From an uncultured Clostridia bacterium (lineage in GTDB: Bacteria; Bacillota; Clostridia; TANB77; CAG-508), in the NCBI GenBank assembly GCA_947626205.1, contig CANQRO010000034.1, forward strand, positions 1-13,906: DNA of 13,906 bases. Reading direction: 5' to 3'. The position numbers were made by a program, and so were the translations under genes. The stretch's first letter is position 1. Every line of letters starts with the position of its first letter. Of this stretch, positions 7,475 to 13,906 are shown piece by piece. The notes below the pieces were generated by a model that had not been told where the DNA came from, did not search any database, and saw only the letters and a list, made by a program, of their open reading frames with translations.

Positions 7475-8314
7475 TTAGTTAGATAGTTTAAGTTCTGAAT
7501 TATCTAATTTATTTTGTTTATTAAGTAGTAAGTTTTCAAAAAATAATATTAAATATTTCTTGTCTTCTTCTATTCCTTTTGAAATATTACTATAATTTGC
7601 TCTAACTAAAGCATTTCTAAAATATATTGAATTATCTTTAAACAATTCATTGTTTATATCAAATCCTTTACTGTTTAGATATTTTTGAATAAATATAGCT
7701 GTAGTTCTTGTATTTCCTTCTCCAAAAGGATGTACTTGCCAAATATGTGCGGTAAAAGTACATATTCTATCTAACTTTTCTTTATCGGTTTTTTCAATAT
7801 ATTTTTGTTTTTCTTCTTCTTCAAAGTCATATTTCAAAGTTTGCTCTATCATAGAATAATCAGCATATTGTACAGTTTCCCCATTTAAAATTGGCTCTTT
7901 TTTTGTAATATTATAATCTCTAAACTCTCCAATATATTTTTCATCTATTCCTATATTAATATTTTCAAATAGCTTTTTATGATATTGTTTTAATGTTAAA
8001 TAATTAAATGTAAATGCCTTATCATTTAGTATTTTCACTATTCTTAAAGATACTTCATCCGCCTGTCTTTCATTTTTATTTATTTTTTCTTTATCAGCCT
8101 TTTCATAATATTCTTTTACTTCTTTTTCTACAATATCATAACTTTTGTTACCAATTATATTTTCAGTTGCTAAATCAACCATATATTTAGATGGTATAAG
8201 ATTATCTACAGCTTGAAGTCCAAATGCAACATTCCAGTTTAATTGTCGTTCTTTAGAAACTTCTGTTTCTCCAATTTTTTCATATTTAATTTTATTTAAA
8301 TAGTTTTCATTCAT
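7475..8314 (-). CDS. Fic-domain protein (AMPylase-type)
   Basis: This is a probable nucleotidyl-transferring (AMP-transferring) enzyme that modifies hydroxyl side chains of target proteins. The Fic motif HPFGEGNTR is complete, with the catalytic His and the phosphate-binding Gly-Asn-x-Arg. It follows the helix FTAHIWQV and precedes TTAIFIQKYL. IGEFRDYNITKKEPIL, some 65 residues earlier, is the region before the target-docking flap. The N-terminal helical part contains WNVAFGLQAVDNLIPS and TENIIG, aligning in position with inhibitory [S/T]xxxE[G/N] motifs but with Ile in place of the Glu. An in-frame ATG at 8347 would add 11 residues but has no ribosome binding site. AAGGG lies about 10 nt before the ATG at 8314, giving 279 residues. 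It lies directly after a truncated DNPH1-like fragment and is enclosed by the 45-bp direct repeats, suggesting acquisition by transfer. Target and toxin role are unknown. Confidence 0.85.
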   Translation of the reverse strand: MNENYLNKIKYEKIGETEVSKERQLNWNVAFGLQAVDNLIPSKYMVDLATENIIGNKSYDIVEKEVKEYYEKADKEKINKNERQADEVSLRIVKILNDKAFTFNYLTLKQYHKKLFENINIGIDEKYIGEFRDYNITKKEPILNGETVQYADYSMIEQTLKYDFEEEEKQKYIEKTDKEKLDRICTFTAHIWQVHPFGEGNTRTTAIFIQKYLNSKGFDINNELFKDNSIYFRNALVRANYSNISKGIEEDKKYLILFFENLLLNKQNKLDNSELKLSN

Positions 8315-8356
8315 AATTTTGAGTCCCTTATATTTTTTACCTTTCATTTTAAAACA

Positions 8357-8611
8357 TTACATAATTTCGTTTATTTTATCTATAACTTGATTCATGTTGT
8401 CATATGATAAAAAGTGAATGTTTTTGTCTCCTCTAAGTAATCCTGACACATTTGCATTTTTCTCATATACCGCGTAGATTGTTTTTCCTAAACTTTCTGC
8501 ATAAGCTAATTCATATCCTACACCTAAAGAAGCAATTGTTATATCTGCAAAAACTATATCGCATTCTTCTAACCACTTAATATCTCTTTCATAAATTTCT
8601 TTTTTATCTAT
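8357..8611 (-). pseudogene. 5'-truncated DNPH1/nucleoside 2-deoxyribosyltransferase-like gene
   Basis: An 84-codon open frame without a start codon reads IYERDIKWLEECDIVFADIT, then IASLGVGYELAYAESLGKTI and a tail with SGLLRGDKNIHFLSYD. This matches the C-terminal half of the DNPH1/Rcl-like and nucleoside 2-deoxyribosyltransferase family. In those enzymes the SLGVGYE Glu is catalytic, and they cleave the N-glycosidic bond of deoxynucleoside 5'-phosphates. The N-terminal half, with the nucleotide-binding strand and Gly-Ser motif, is missing. An in-frame stop (8612-8614) lies just upstream, only 2 nt from the 45-bp repeat, so truncation coincides with the repeat edge. The fragment ends 9 nt before the upstream Fic ATG. 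It is almost certainly nonfunctional unless its N-terminal half is encoded elsewhere. Confidence 0.75.
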
Positions 8612-8615
8612 TTAT

Positions 8616-8660
8616 AATGCTATTTTAATGCTACGCCATTGAATTTATTAAAACTTATTA
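8616..8660. repeat. 45-bp perfect direct repeat, copy 2
   Basis: It is identical to 7426-7470, in the same orientation, 1190 nt away. On the minus strand it begins 4 nt after the TAA (8665-8667) that closes the shifted frame of the tiny ORF. It ends next to the truncated DNPH1-like fragment. The repeat pair brackets the Fic gene and that fragment. Confidence 0.93.
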
Positions 8661-8687
8661 GACTTTATTTTAATTTTTTCGTTTCAA

Positions 8688-8774
8688 TCAATAGCTTATC
8701 AAAATCAGATATAATTTTCTGTTTTTTATTAAATTTTTATCGTTATTAGTCAATCTATAAGTTCCTTTCTTCAT
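8688..8774 (-). CDS. Tiny overlapping ORF with slippery A_AAA_AAC heptamer
   Basis: The ATG (8774-8772) overlaps the stop of the upstream gene as TAATG, the usual arrangement for translational coupling. In the start frame it encodes only 28 residues (MKKGTYRLTNNDKNLIKN, then RKLYLILISY). At 8727-8721 the heptamer A_AAA_AAC lies exactly in the phase needed for -1 slippage. A -1 shift there replaces the tail with QKIISDFDKLLIETKKLK and a stop at 8665-8667, giving 36 residues of more protein-like, charged helical sequence. The same product would result if the A-tract had one more A. It may be a frameshifted relic, a recoded small protein, or noise. No family is recognised. Confidence 0.35.
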   Translation of the reverse strand: MKKGTYRLTNNDKNLIKNRKLYLILISY

Positions 8775-9184
8775 TATTTATTAATATTTTCTTGAAGCTT
8801 ACTTAAATTCTTCGATAATGAAATTGTTTCTGGTTTTATTTCTTTTAATTCATCGTTAACAATAACATAATTTTTAATTTTTATTTCATCTAAATTCATC
8901 ATTTTCTTTAATTCATCTTGTATATAATGTAATTGTACACAGTGTGGTGATTTATCAACTGATGCAAATATAATTCTTTTTACTTTTCCTGTTCTTAACA
9001 TCCCACCGACTTTAGTAATTGCCATGTTAATATGAGTTTCTTCTAGACATAATTCATAGATGCTGTTTGAAATCTTTTTTAGTTTTTCAAAACCTTCTGG
9101 TTGCATATGTTGCAAGCAACTTCCTGTTATTATTATAGTTTCTTCTACATCATATATATTTGTTTTCATTAATTCTTTCATCAT
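8774..9184 (-). CDS. Uncharacterised cysteine-containing protein
   Basis: I do not recognise this family. From the preferred start it is 136 residues, soluble and without membrane segments. GGAG lies 6 nt before the ATG at 9184; an ATG four codons further up (9196) overlaps that ribosome binding site and is less likely. Conserved-looking features are TIIITGSCLQHMQPEGF (C23, H25) after a strand, ELCLEE (C46), KVKRIIFASVDKSPHCVQLH (H81, C82) and a Glu/Lys-rich C-terminal helix. The GSC and PHC motifs could bind metal or an iron-sulfur cluster, or form a redox pair, but this is a guess. It lies downstream of lysS on the same strand across 142 nt with no strong terminator. Its stop overlaps the start of a tiny downstream ORF. 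Confidence 0.7.
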   Translation of the reverse strand: MMKELMKTNIYDVEETIIITGSCLQHMQPEGFEKLKKISNSIYELCLEETHINMAITKVGGMLRTGKVKRIIFASVDKSPHCVQLHYIQDELKKMMNLDEIKIKNYVIVNDELKEIKPETISLSKNLSKLQENINK

Positions 9185-9225
9185 TATATTCTCCATATTT
9201 TAATTATAAGAAATAAATTTACAAC

Positions 9226-9250
9226 AATTTTACGGCTAATAGCCAAAATT
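9226..9250 (-). terminator. Small hairpin between lysS and the uncharacterised gene
   Basis: GGCT-AAT-AGCC (9234-9244) is extended by AATTTT/AAAATT with a 2-nt bulge. No clear T-run follows on the minus strand, so termination after lysS would be weak at best. Confidence 0.25.
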
Positions 9251-9326
9251 TTATAAAATTTCTAATTTTTTCAAAATTAAAAATCCTCATTTTTAGCACT
9301 TTTAGAGTTTATTAAAATGTATTAAG

Positions 9327-10829
9327 CTAATTTAGTGGTTTCATGGTTGGGAATAACAATACATCACGAATTGATGCAGAATCTGTTAATAACATAATTA
9401 GTCTATCAATTCCCATTCCTAAGCCTCCTGTTGGTGGTAGTCCTATTTCAAGTGCTTGAACAAAGTCTTCATCCATCATATTAGCCTCTTCATCTCCTGC
9501 ATTTCTTGCTTCAACTTGTTTTTTAAATCTTTCATATTGGTCTATTGGATCATTTAACTCTGAATATGCATTTCCATATTCTCTTCCACCAATGAATAAT
9601 TCAAATCTTTCTGTTAATCTAGGATCTGAAACTTTTCTTTTTGTTAATGGTGATACTTCAACTGGATAATCACATATAAAAGTTGGCTGTATTAAGGTTT
9701 CTTCTACAAATTCTTCGAAGAATATGTTCATAATATTTCCTCTTGTTTTTTTAATATCATCTACTATAAGTTTCTTCTCTTCTGCCAATTTTATTGCTTC
9801 TTCATCTGTTTTTATTTCGTTAAAATCTATTCCTGTTACTTCTTTTATTGCATCATTCATAGTCATTCTTTTCCATGTTGGAGTTAAATCTATTTCTTGA
9901 CCTTGATACGTGATTTTAGTTGTACCTAGTATATTTTTAGCTATTGTAGACACCATCTCTTCTGTAATATTCATCATGTCATTATAATCTTCATATGCTG
10001 CATATAACTCCATAGATGTAAATTCTGGATTGTGCTTTAAATCCATTCCTTCATTTCTAAATAATCTACCTATTTCATATACTTTATCAAATCCACCTAC
10101 AATTAATCTTTTTAAATATAATTCTGGTGCTATTCTTAAATACATATCTATATCTAATGCATTATGATGTGTAACAAATGGCTTAGCTGTTGCTCCACCT
10201 GCAATAGTATTTAATATAGGTGTCTCTACCTCTATATAACCTTTTGAATCTAAGAAGTTTCTCATTTCTTTTATGATTCTACTTCTTAATTCAAAAGTTT
10301 TCTTTACTTCTGGATTAACTATTAAATCTGTATATCTTTGGCGATAACGTAAATCTGGATCTTTTAAGCCATGAAATTTTTCTGGAAGTGGTCTTAAAGA
10401 CTTTGAAAGTAATGTTACACTTTTTGCATGAACAGAAATTTCTTCAGTTCTAGTTTTAAATACAAATCCAGTAATTCCTATAATGTCTCCAATATCATAT
10501 GCTTTAAAAGCTTTATAGCTTTCTTCTCCTAAATCATTTATACTAACATAACTTTGAATTTTTTCATCACAATCTTGAATAGTACAAAAAGATGCTTTTC
10601 CCATTATTCTTTTTGCAATTATTCTTCCTGCAACAGTAACATCTTTTTCGTTAAATTTATCAAAATTACTTTTTACTTCTCCAGCTGTTACAGTTCTATT
10701 AAATTTAGTAATTTCATATGGATTTTTTCCATTTGCTTGTAATTCCTCTAACTTTTCTCTTCTAATTTGCATTAAGTGATTCATATCTAATTCTTGTTCT
10801 TCTACTTGATTATTTTCATTTTCACTCAT
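9327..10829 (-). CDS. lysS: Lysyl-tRNA synthetase, class II
   Basis: This enzyme charges tRNA-Lys with lysine using ATP. The protein is about 500 residues, normal for the bacterial class II enzyme. It has an N-terminal OB-fold anticodon-binding domain (about 60-145; VTVAGRIIAKRIMGKASF and ITGFVFKTRTEEISVHAKSV) and a catalytic core starting at RPLPEKFHGLKDPDLRYRQR. Class II motif 1 lies near FLDSKGYIEVETPIL. Motif 2 is FRNEGMDLKHNPEFTSMELY and motif 3 is GLGMGIDRLIMLLTD. GGREYGNAYSELNDP is also diagnostic of LysRS. An ATG at 10841 touches the AAGGGA ribosome binding site directly; the ATG at 10829 (MSENENNQ) is 12 nt beyond it and looks like the usual LysS beginning. The gene has its own promoter, separate from recN. 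Confidence 0.96.
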   Translation of the reverse strand: MSENENNQVEEQELDMNHLMQIRREKLEELQANGKNPYEITKFNRTVTAGEVKSNFDKFNEKDVTVAGRIIAKRIMGKASFCTIQDCDEKIQSYVSINDLGEESYKAFKAYDIGDIIGITGFVFKTRTEEISVHAKSVTLLSKSLRPLPEKFHGLKDPDLRYRQRYTDLIVNPEVKKTFELRSRIIKEMRNFLDSKGYIEVETPILNTIAGGATAKPFVTHHNALDIDMYLRIAPELYLKRLIVGGFDKVYEIGRLFRNEGMDLKHNPEFTSMELYAAYEDYNDMMNITEEMVSTIAKNILGTTKITYQGQEIDLTPTWKRMTMNDAIKEVTGIDFNEIKTDEEAIKLAEEKKLIVDDIKKTRGNIMNIFFEEFVEETLIQPTFICDYPVEVSPLTKRKVSDPRLTERFELFIGGREYGNAYSELNDPIDQYERFKKQVEARNAGDEEANMMDEDFVQALEIGLPPTGGLGMGIDRLIMLLTDSASIRDVLLFPTMKPLN

Positions 10830-10924
10830 TATATTTTTCATTCCCTTCTATTTATAAGTATAATTTGATTATGAAAATTTTATCTTCATACTAACAAATA
10901 CATTTATAAAATTTTAATATAATA

Positions 10925-10953
10925 ATTATACCCTAGAATTTGCATAATGTAAA
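10925..10953 (-). promoter_or_regulatory. Promoter of lysS
   Basis: On the minus strand TTTACA (10948-10953) and TATAAT (10925-10930) are separated by exactly 17 nt, five of six and six of six matches to the sigma-A boxes. It lies about 95 nt upstream of the chosen lysS start, leaving a leader of roughly 85-90 nt. No T-box features were recognised in that leader. Confidence 0.72.
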
Positions 10954-11004
10954 TCATTAGAACAAAATTTTAAGGTAAATTATATTACTTTTATTTTGAT
11001 ATTT

Positions 11005-11029
11005 AAATAACTTATAGTTTTAGTTATTT
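11005..11029. terminator. Weak all-AT hairpin after recN
   Basis: AAATAACT (11005-11012) and AGTTATTT (11022-11029) form an 8-bp stem about 35 nt past the recN stop. It is entirely A-T apart from one C-G pair and has no long T-run in the minus direction, so its use as a terminator is doubtful. Confidence 0.3.
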
Positions 11030-11062
11030 TTATTTTATTACAGTTAGTATATATTATTTTGT

Positions 11063-12688
11063 TTACGCATTTCTTAATTCTTTTGCATGTTCTAGTGCAA
11101 TTTTAGAAATATTTCCACTAGAAATTCTTGCAATCTCGTTTATTGTTTCTTCTTCTGTTAATCTTTTTATACTTGTTTTTGTTTCTTCTCCTATTACATT
11201 TTTACTTATATAGTAGTTATAATCTCCTTTTGCTGCAATAGATGCTAAATGGGTAACACATAGTACTTGATGATTTCTTGATATTTCTTTCATTTTAGTT
11301 CCAACACTTGATGCAGCTTTTCCACTTATTCCTGTATCTATTTCGTCAAATATTAGTACACTTACTTTATCTACATCTGCTAACACGTTTTTTATTGCTA
11401 ACATTATTCTTGACATTTCTCCTCCAGATGCAATTTTTATAAGTGGTTTTAAATCTTCCCCTATATTAGTACTTATTAAAAATTCCACCTTATCTAGTCC
11501 TTTTAAAGTAAAATTTCTATTTTCATCAAATTCTACTTTTACTTCTATTTTTGCATTTTTCATTTCTAGGTCTTGTAATTCATTATTAATTCTTTCTGAT
11601 AATATTTTAGCTTTTTCTAATCTAATTTTATGCATTTTTTGAGACAATTCAAACAATTTAATTTCGCTTTGTTCTTTTTTAGAATTTAGTTCATTTATAT
11701 ATGTTTCAAGATTTTCTATTCGTTTAATTTCTTCTTTTATGCTATCTCCATAATTTATAATTTCCTCTATACTATTTCCATATTTTCTTTTTAAAGAAAA
11801 TATGGAATCTAATCTAGTTTCTACTTCTTGTCTTTCTTCTTCATCGAATTCTATATCGTCTTTCATATTGTTAACATCTCTAGATAACTCTTGCAAATCG
11901 TAATATATACTTTTCAAATCATTTAACTTCATTTCATAATTTTTGTCAAAACTCTCTATTTTTTCAAATGCTCTTACTGCTTTAGATATTGCTTCTATTG
12001 CATTTTCTCCAATTTCGACATCTGCTTCAGCTAACCCTAAAGATATTTTTTCTGCATTTAACATTCTATTTCTTTGTATATCTAAGCTTTCTTCTTCACC
12101 AATTTTTAAATTAGCACTATCTATTTCGTTTACTTGATATTTTAACAAATCTAATTTTCTTTGTTTTTCTTTTTCATCTCCATAATTTTCTTTTAAATTT
12201 GATATAATTTGTTTATAATTGCTGTATTCATTCTGATATTGCTCTAATAATTGTTTAATATCATTTCCAGAAAAATTATCTAAATAATCTATATGAGAAC
12301 TTGATTCTAATATCGTTTGATTATCTTGCTGTCCATGAATATCTATAATATTTTTCATAAACTCTCTTAATTCATTTACTGTAACCATCTTTCCATTGAT
12401 TTTGCATAAATTTCTTCCATTTACATATATTTCTCTTGAAAGAATTATATTTCCTTCTATTGCTTCCGGATGATTTGGTAAGAACATACATACTTCTACA
12501 AAGCAGCTTTCTTGTCCTTTTCTAATCATTTCTTTTGAAAACCTTCCACCTGCAATTAAAAGTAAGGAATCTATTATTAATGTTTTTCCAGCGCCTGTTT
12601 CACCTGTTAAAATATTAAGTCCATCTTCCAAATTTATGCTAATATCGTCTATAATTCCAATATTTTGAATATGTAAATTTGATATCAT
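11063..12688 (-). CDS. recN: DNA repair protein RecN
   Basis: RecN is an SMC-like ATPase that gathers at DNA double-strand breaks early in recombinational repair. The 541-residue protein has Walker A GETGAGKT at 29-36. A long coiled-coil arm covers about 150-375, including the family's LKRKYGNSIEEIINYGD stretch. The ABC signature is IASGGEMSR (about 419-427), Walker B is VLIFDEIDTG (about 444-453) and the His loop is LCVTHL (about 476-481). An upstream ATG (12694) is only 1 nt from the AGGAGG; the ATG two codons on (12688) is 7 nt away and gives the usual RecN beginning MISNLHIQNIG. It lies close behind tlyA on the same strand, a conserved clostridial order, so co-transcription is likely. A 15-bp-arm palindrome lies inside the coiled-coil part. 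Confidence 0.95.
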   Translation of the reverse strand: MISNLHIQNIGIIDDISINLEDGLNILTGETGAGKTLIIDSLLLIAGGRFSKEMIRKGQESCFVEVCMFLPNHPEAIEGNIILSREIYVNGRNLCKINGKMVTVNELREFMKNIIDIHGQQDNQTILESSSHIDYLDNFSGNDIKQLLEQYQNEYSNYKQIISNLKENYGDEKEKQRKLDLLKYQVNEIDSANLKIGEEESLDIQRNRMLNAEKISLGLAEADVEIGENAIEAISKAVRAFEKIESFDKNYEMKLNDLKSIYYDLQELSRDVNNMKDDIEFDEEERQEVETRLDSIFSLKRKYGNSIEEIINYGDSIKEEIKRIENLETYINELNSKKEQSEIKLFELSQKMHKIRLEKAKILSERINNELQDLEMKNAKIEVKVEFDENRNFTLKGLDKVEFLISTNIGEDLKPLIKIASGGEMSRIMLAIKNVLADVDKVSVLIFDEIDTGISGKAASSVGTKMKEISRNHQVLCVTHLASIAAKGDYNYYISKNVIGEETKTSIKRLTEEETINEIARISSGNISKIALEHAKELRNA

Positions 12689-12719
12689 GCTCATTCCTCC
12701 TACATTTCTCGTATTTCTG

Positions 12720-13523
12720 CTATTTTAATTGCATATGTGCTTCATCTACTATTGTTTTTATTTTTTCTCTTAACGAAAATAAATCTAAATTTACCTTTTT
12801 ATTATTCATATAAGCTAAATATTCTATATTCCCTGCAGGTCCTTTAATTGGTGAATAAGTTAAATCCAATAAATTAAGAGATAAACTATTTAAATATAGA
12901 ATTATTTTTTCTATTACTTTTCGATGTACCATTTTATTTTTTACTACGCCATTTTTATTTATTGCATCTTTTCCAGCTTCAAACTGTGGTTTTATTAAAA
13001 CAACCATTTCACCATATTCTTTTAACATTTCTGATGCTTTTTCTAACACTTGTGTTAATGAAATAAATGAAACATCTATTGAAATAAAATCTACTTTTTC
13101 AAATTCTGATATATTTATATTTTTTATATTAGTTCCTTCAATATTTATAACTCTTTTATCTTTTTTAAGCTTTTCATCTAACTGATTATGTCCAACATCT
13201 ATGCTATAAACTTTTAAAGCACCATTTTGTAACATACAATCTGTAAATCCACCCGTAGAGGCTCCAATATCTATACATATTTTCCCTTGTAAGTTTATTT
13301 TCATTGTTTCTATAGCTTTAGCTAATTTTAATCCTCCTCTACTTACATATGGTAAAGCTGTATCTTTAATTATTATATTACTATCTTCTTCTATTAATTT
13401 GCTTACTTTTCTAATTACTTCATTATTTACCTGCACACAATCATTTTCTATTGCATATTGTGCCTTTTGCCTCGTTTCAAAAAAGCCCTTTTTTACTAAT
13501 AATATATCTATTCTCTCTTTCAT
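12720..13523 (-). CDS. tlyA: TlyA family rRNA 2'-O-methyltransferase (hemolysin A family)
   Basis: TlyA methylates ribosomal RNA cytidines at the 2'-O position. Older annotations call it hemolysin, which is not its established role. The 267-residue protein has an N-terminal S4 RNA-binding domain (about 1-60; KGFFETRQKAQYAIENDCVQ) and the linker YVSRGGLKLAKAIE. A Rossmann methyltransferase domain follows, with SAM motif DIGASTGGFT at 85-94, FISIDVSFISL, and VVLIKPQFEAGKDAINKNGV. A TTG at 13544 could extend the frame by seven residues, but GGAG lies 5 nt before the ATG at 13523, so that start is chosen. The recN gene follows within 31 nt. Only NAD kinase and ArgR, often found between these two genes in Firmicutes, are absent here. 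Confidence 0.93.
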   Translation of the reverse strand: MKERIDILLVKKGFFETRQKAQYAIENDCVQVNNEVIRKVSKLIEEDSNIIIKDTALPYVSRGGLKLAKAIETMKINLQGKICIDIGASTGGFTDCMLQNGALKVYSIDVGHNQLDEKLKKDKRVINIEGTNIKNINISEFEKVDFISIDVSFISLTQVLEKASEMLKEYGEMVVLIKPQFEAGKDAINKNGVVKNKMVHRKVIEKIILYLNSLSLNLLDLTYSPIKGPAGNIEYLAYMNNKKVNLDLFSLREKIKTIVDEAHMQLK

Positions 13524-13560
13524 ATTTTCTCCAATTATTATCAAATTTTTGTTCGCAGTT

Positions 13561-13588
13561 ATTATATCATATTTTAAAGATATTGCAA
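13561..13588 (-). promoter_or_regulatory. Promoter of tlyA-recN
   Basis: On the minus strand TTGCAA (13583-13588) and TATAAT (13561-13566) are 16 nt apart, with TGa just before the -10 box, making an extended -10. It lies about 40 nt upstream of the tlyA start. Confidence 0.65.
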
Positions 13589-13791
13589 TACTATATTTTG
13601 AAAATTATTCATTATTTTTTATTAACTTCTTTTAGCATAATATCAAAATTTATATTATAAATATTTATAATAAATCCTTACAAAATAAAAAATCAATCAG
13701 TTTAACTTTTTGATTTACATATGTTTTATAAAAGTTTGAATAGAAATGTCGTTATATGTCAAAAATCTCTATCCCATTGACACAATAAGAA
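13589..13791. other. AT-rich spacer upstream of tlyA
   Basis: No gene was found. Only a 7-bp AAATCAA/TTGATTT hairpin near 13690-13717 and short A-T inverted repeats are seen. Confidence 0.5.
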
Positions 13792-13823
13792 ACTAGGCTA
13801 GCAAAATTAATTGCCAGCCTAGT
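13792..13823 (-). terminator. Hairpin terminator of a gene entering from the right edge
   Basis: Two 12-nt arms surround an 8-nt loop. As minus-strand RNA, 11 pairs are Watson-Crick and one is G-U. As plus-strand RNA that pair becomes an A-C mismatch. The minus-strand continuation is TTTCTTATTG. This favours a terminator read on the minus strand. Confidence 0.65.
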
Positions 13824-13830
13824 ATTAGGA

Positions 13831-13906
13831 TTAAGAGATTTGCCTTTTAATACAATGAACCCTCTGTCCATATCGAGTTATAATACCGCTTAACTTTACC
13901 ATTTTC
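13831..13906 (-). other. 3' end of an unidentified transcript or gene cut by the window edge
   Basis: Two minus-strand frames stay open to the window edge. One reads ENGKVKRYYNSIWTEGSLY and stops at 13847-13849. The other reads MVKLSGIITRYGQRVHCIK plus four residues and stops at 13831-13833. Base composition is richer in G+C than the spacer around it, and a terminator follows, so a gene or structured RNA probably ends here. Too little is present to name it. Confidence 0.35.

Noticed and set aside
7426..8660. An integron cassette array with attC sites
   Set aside because: The repeats do follow stop codons, but they lack the paired core sites (RYYYAAC/GTTRRRY) and the long inverted arms expected of attC. 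No integron integrase is present.
10830..10925. A T-box riboswitch upstream of lysS
   Set aside because: The leader is only about 90 nt. No T-box core sequence or terminator/antiterminator pair was recognised.
12946..12971. A possible third partial copy of the 45-bp repeat (CTACGCCATT followed by AT-rich sequence)
   Set aside because: Only about 10 nt match, and they fall in the tlyA codons for NGVV. Chance similarity is enough.
13399..13660. Plus-strand open frames overlapping the start of tlyA
   Set aside because: They are hydrophobic, low-complexity translations of AT-rich antisense and promoter DNA, without a credible start signal.

Overview
This is a very AT-rich stretch of a Firmicutes genome, most likely an uncultured or little-studied member of the Clostridia. 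The low G+C, the strong AGGAGG-type ribosome binding sites, the spore-hydrolase-like GH18 protein and the tlyA-recN gene order all point that way. No phage structural genes, rRNA, tRNA or CRISPR array were seen.

Left part (1-3520): a minus-strand membrane-anchored cell-wall hydrolase (SH3 plus GH18) is divergent from a plus-strand pair, an NfeD-type membrane protein followed by a stomatin/prohibitin (SPFH) protein. That pair is a well-known partnership in membrane quality control. It ends in a strong hairpin terminator that probably works in both directions. Middle-left (3574-6944): five minus-strand housekeeping genes. An M50 site-2 protease is followed closely by tsaD (tRNA t6A synthesis), and a calcineurin-like phosphoesterase is followed by an MTAN-like nucleoside hydrolase/phosphorylase. 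As written, tsaD is broken by a single extra base near 5587.

Accessory pocket (about 7020-8775): this is the least ordinary part. It holds a perfect 23-bp-arm palindrome and a Fic-domain gene. It also holds the 3' part of a DNPH1/nucleoside-2-deoxyribosyltransferase-like gene that lacks its start, and another start-less coding-like remnant. A perfect 45-bp direct repeat occurs twice, 1190 bp apart. Each copy begins 4 nt after a stop codon and ends where a gene fragment without a 5' end begins. This looks like a small inserted or rearranged cassette between core genes. Next to it, a tiny ORF overlaps the stop of an uncharacterised cysteine-containing protein and carries a perfectly phased A_AAA_AAC slippery heptamer.

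Right part (8774-13906): minus-strand core genes tlyA (rRNA methylation), recN (break repair) and lysS (lysyl-tRNA synthetase, with its own near-consensus promoter), then the uncharacterised protein. At the right edge a hairpin is better paired as minus-strand RNA and probably terminates a gene that lies mostly outside the window. Several genes have an in-frame upstream ATG or TTG, but their ribosome binding site favours a start 2-11 codons further in. The revised starts are given.
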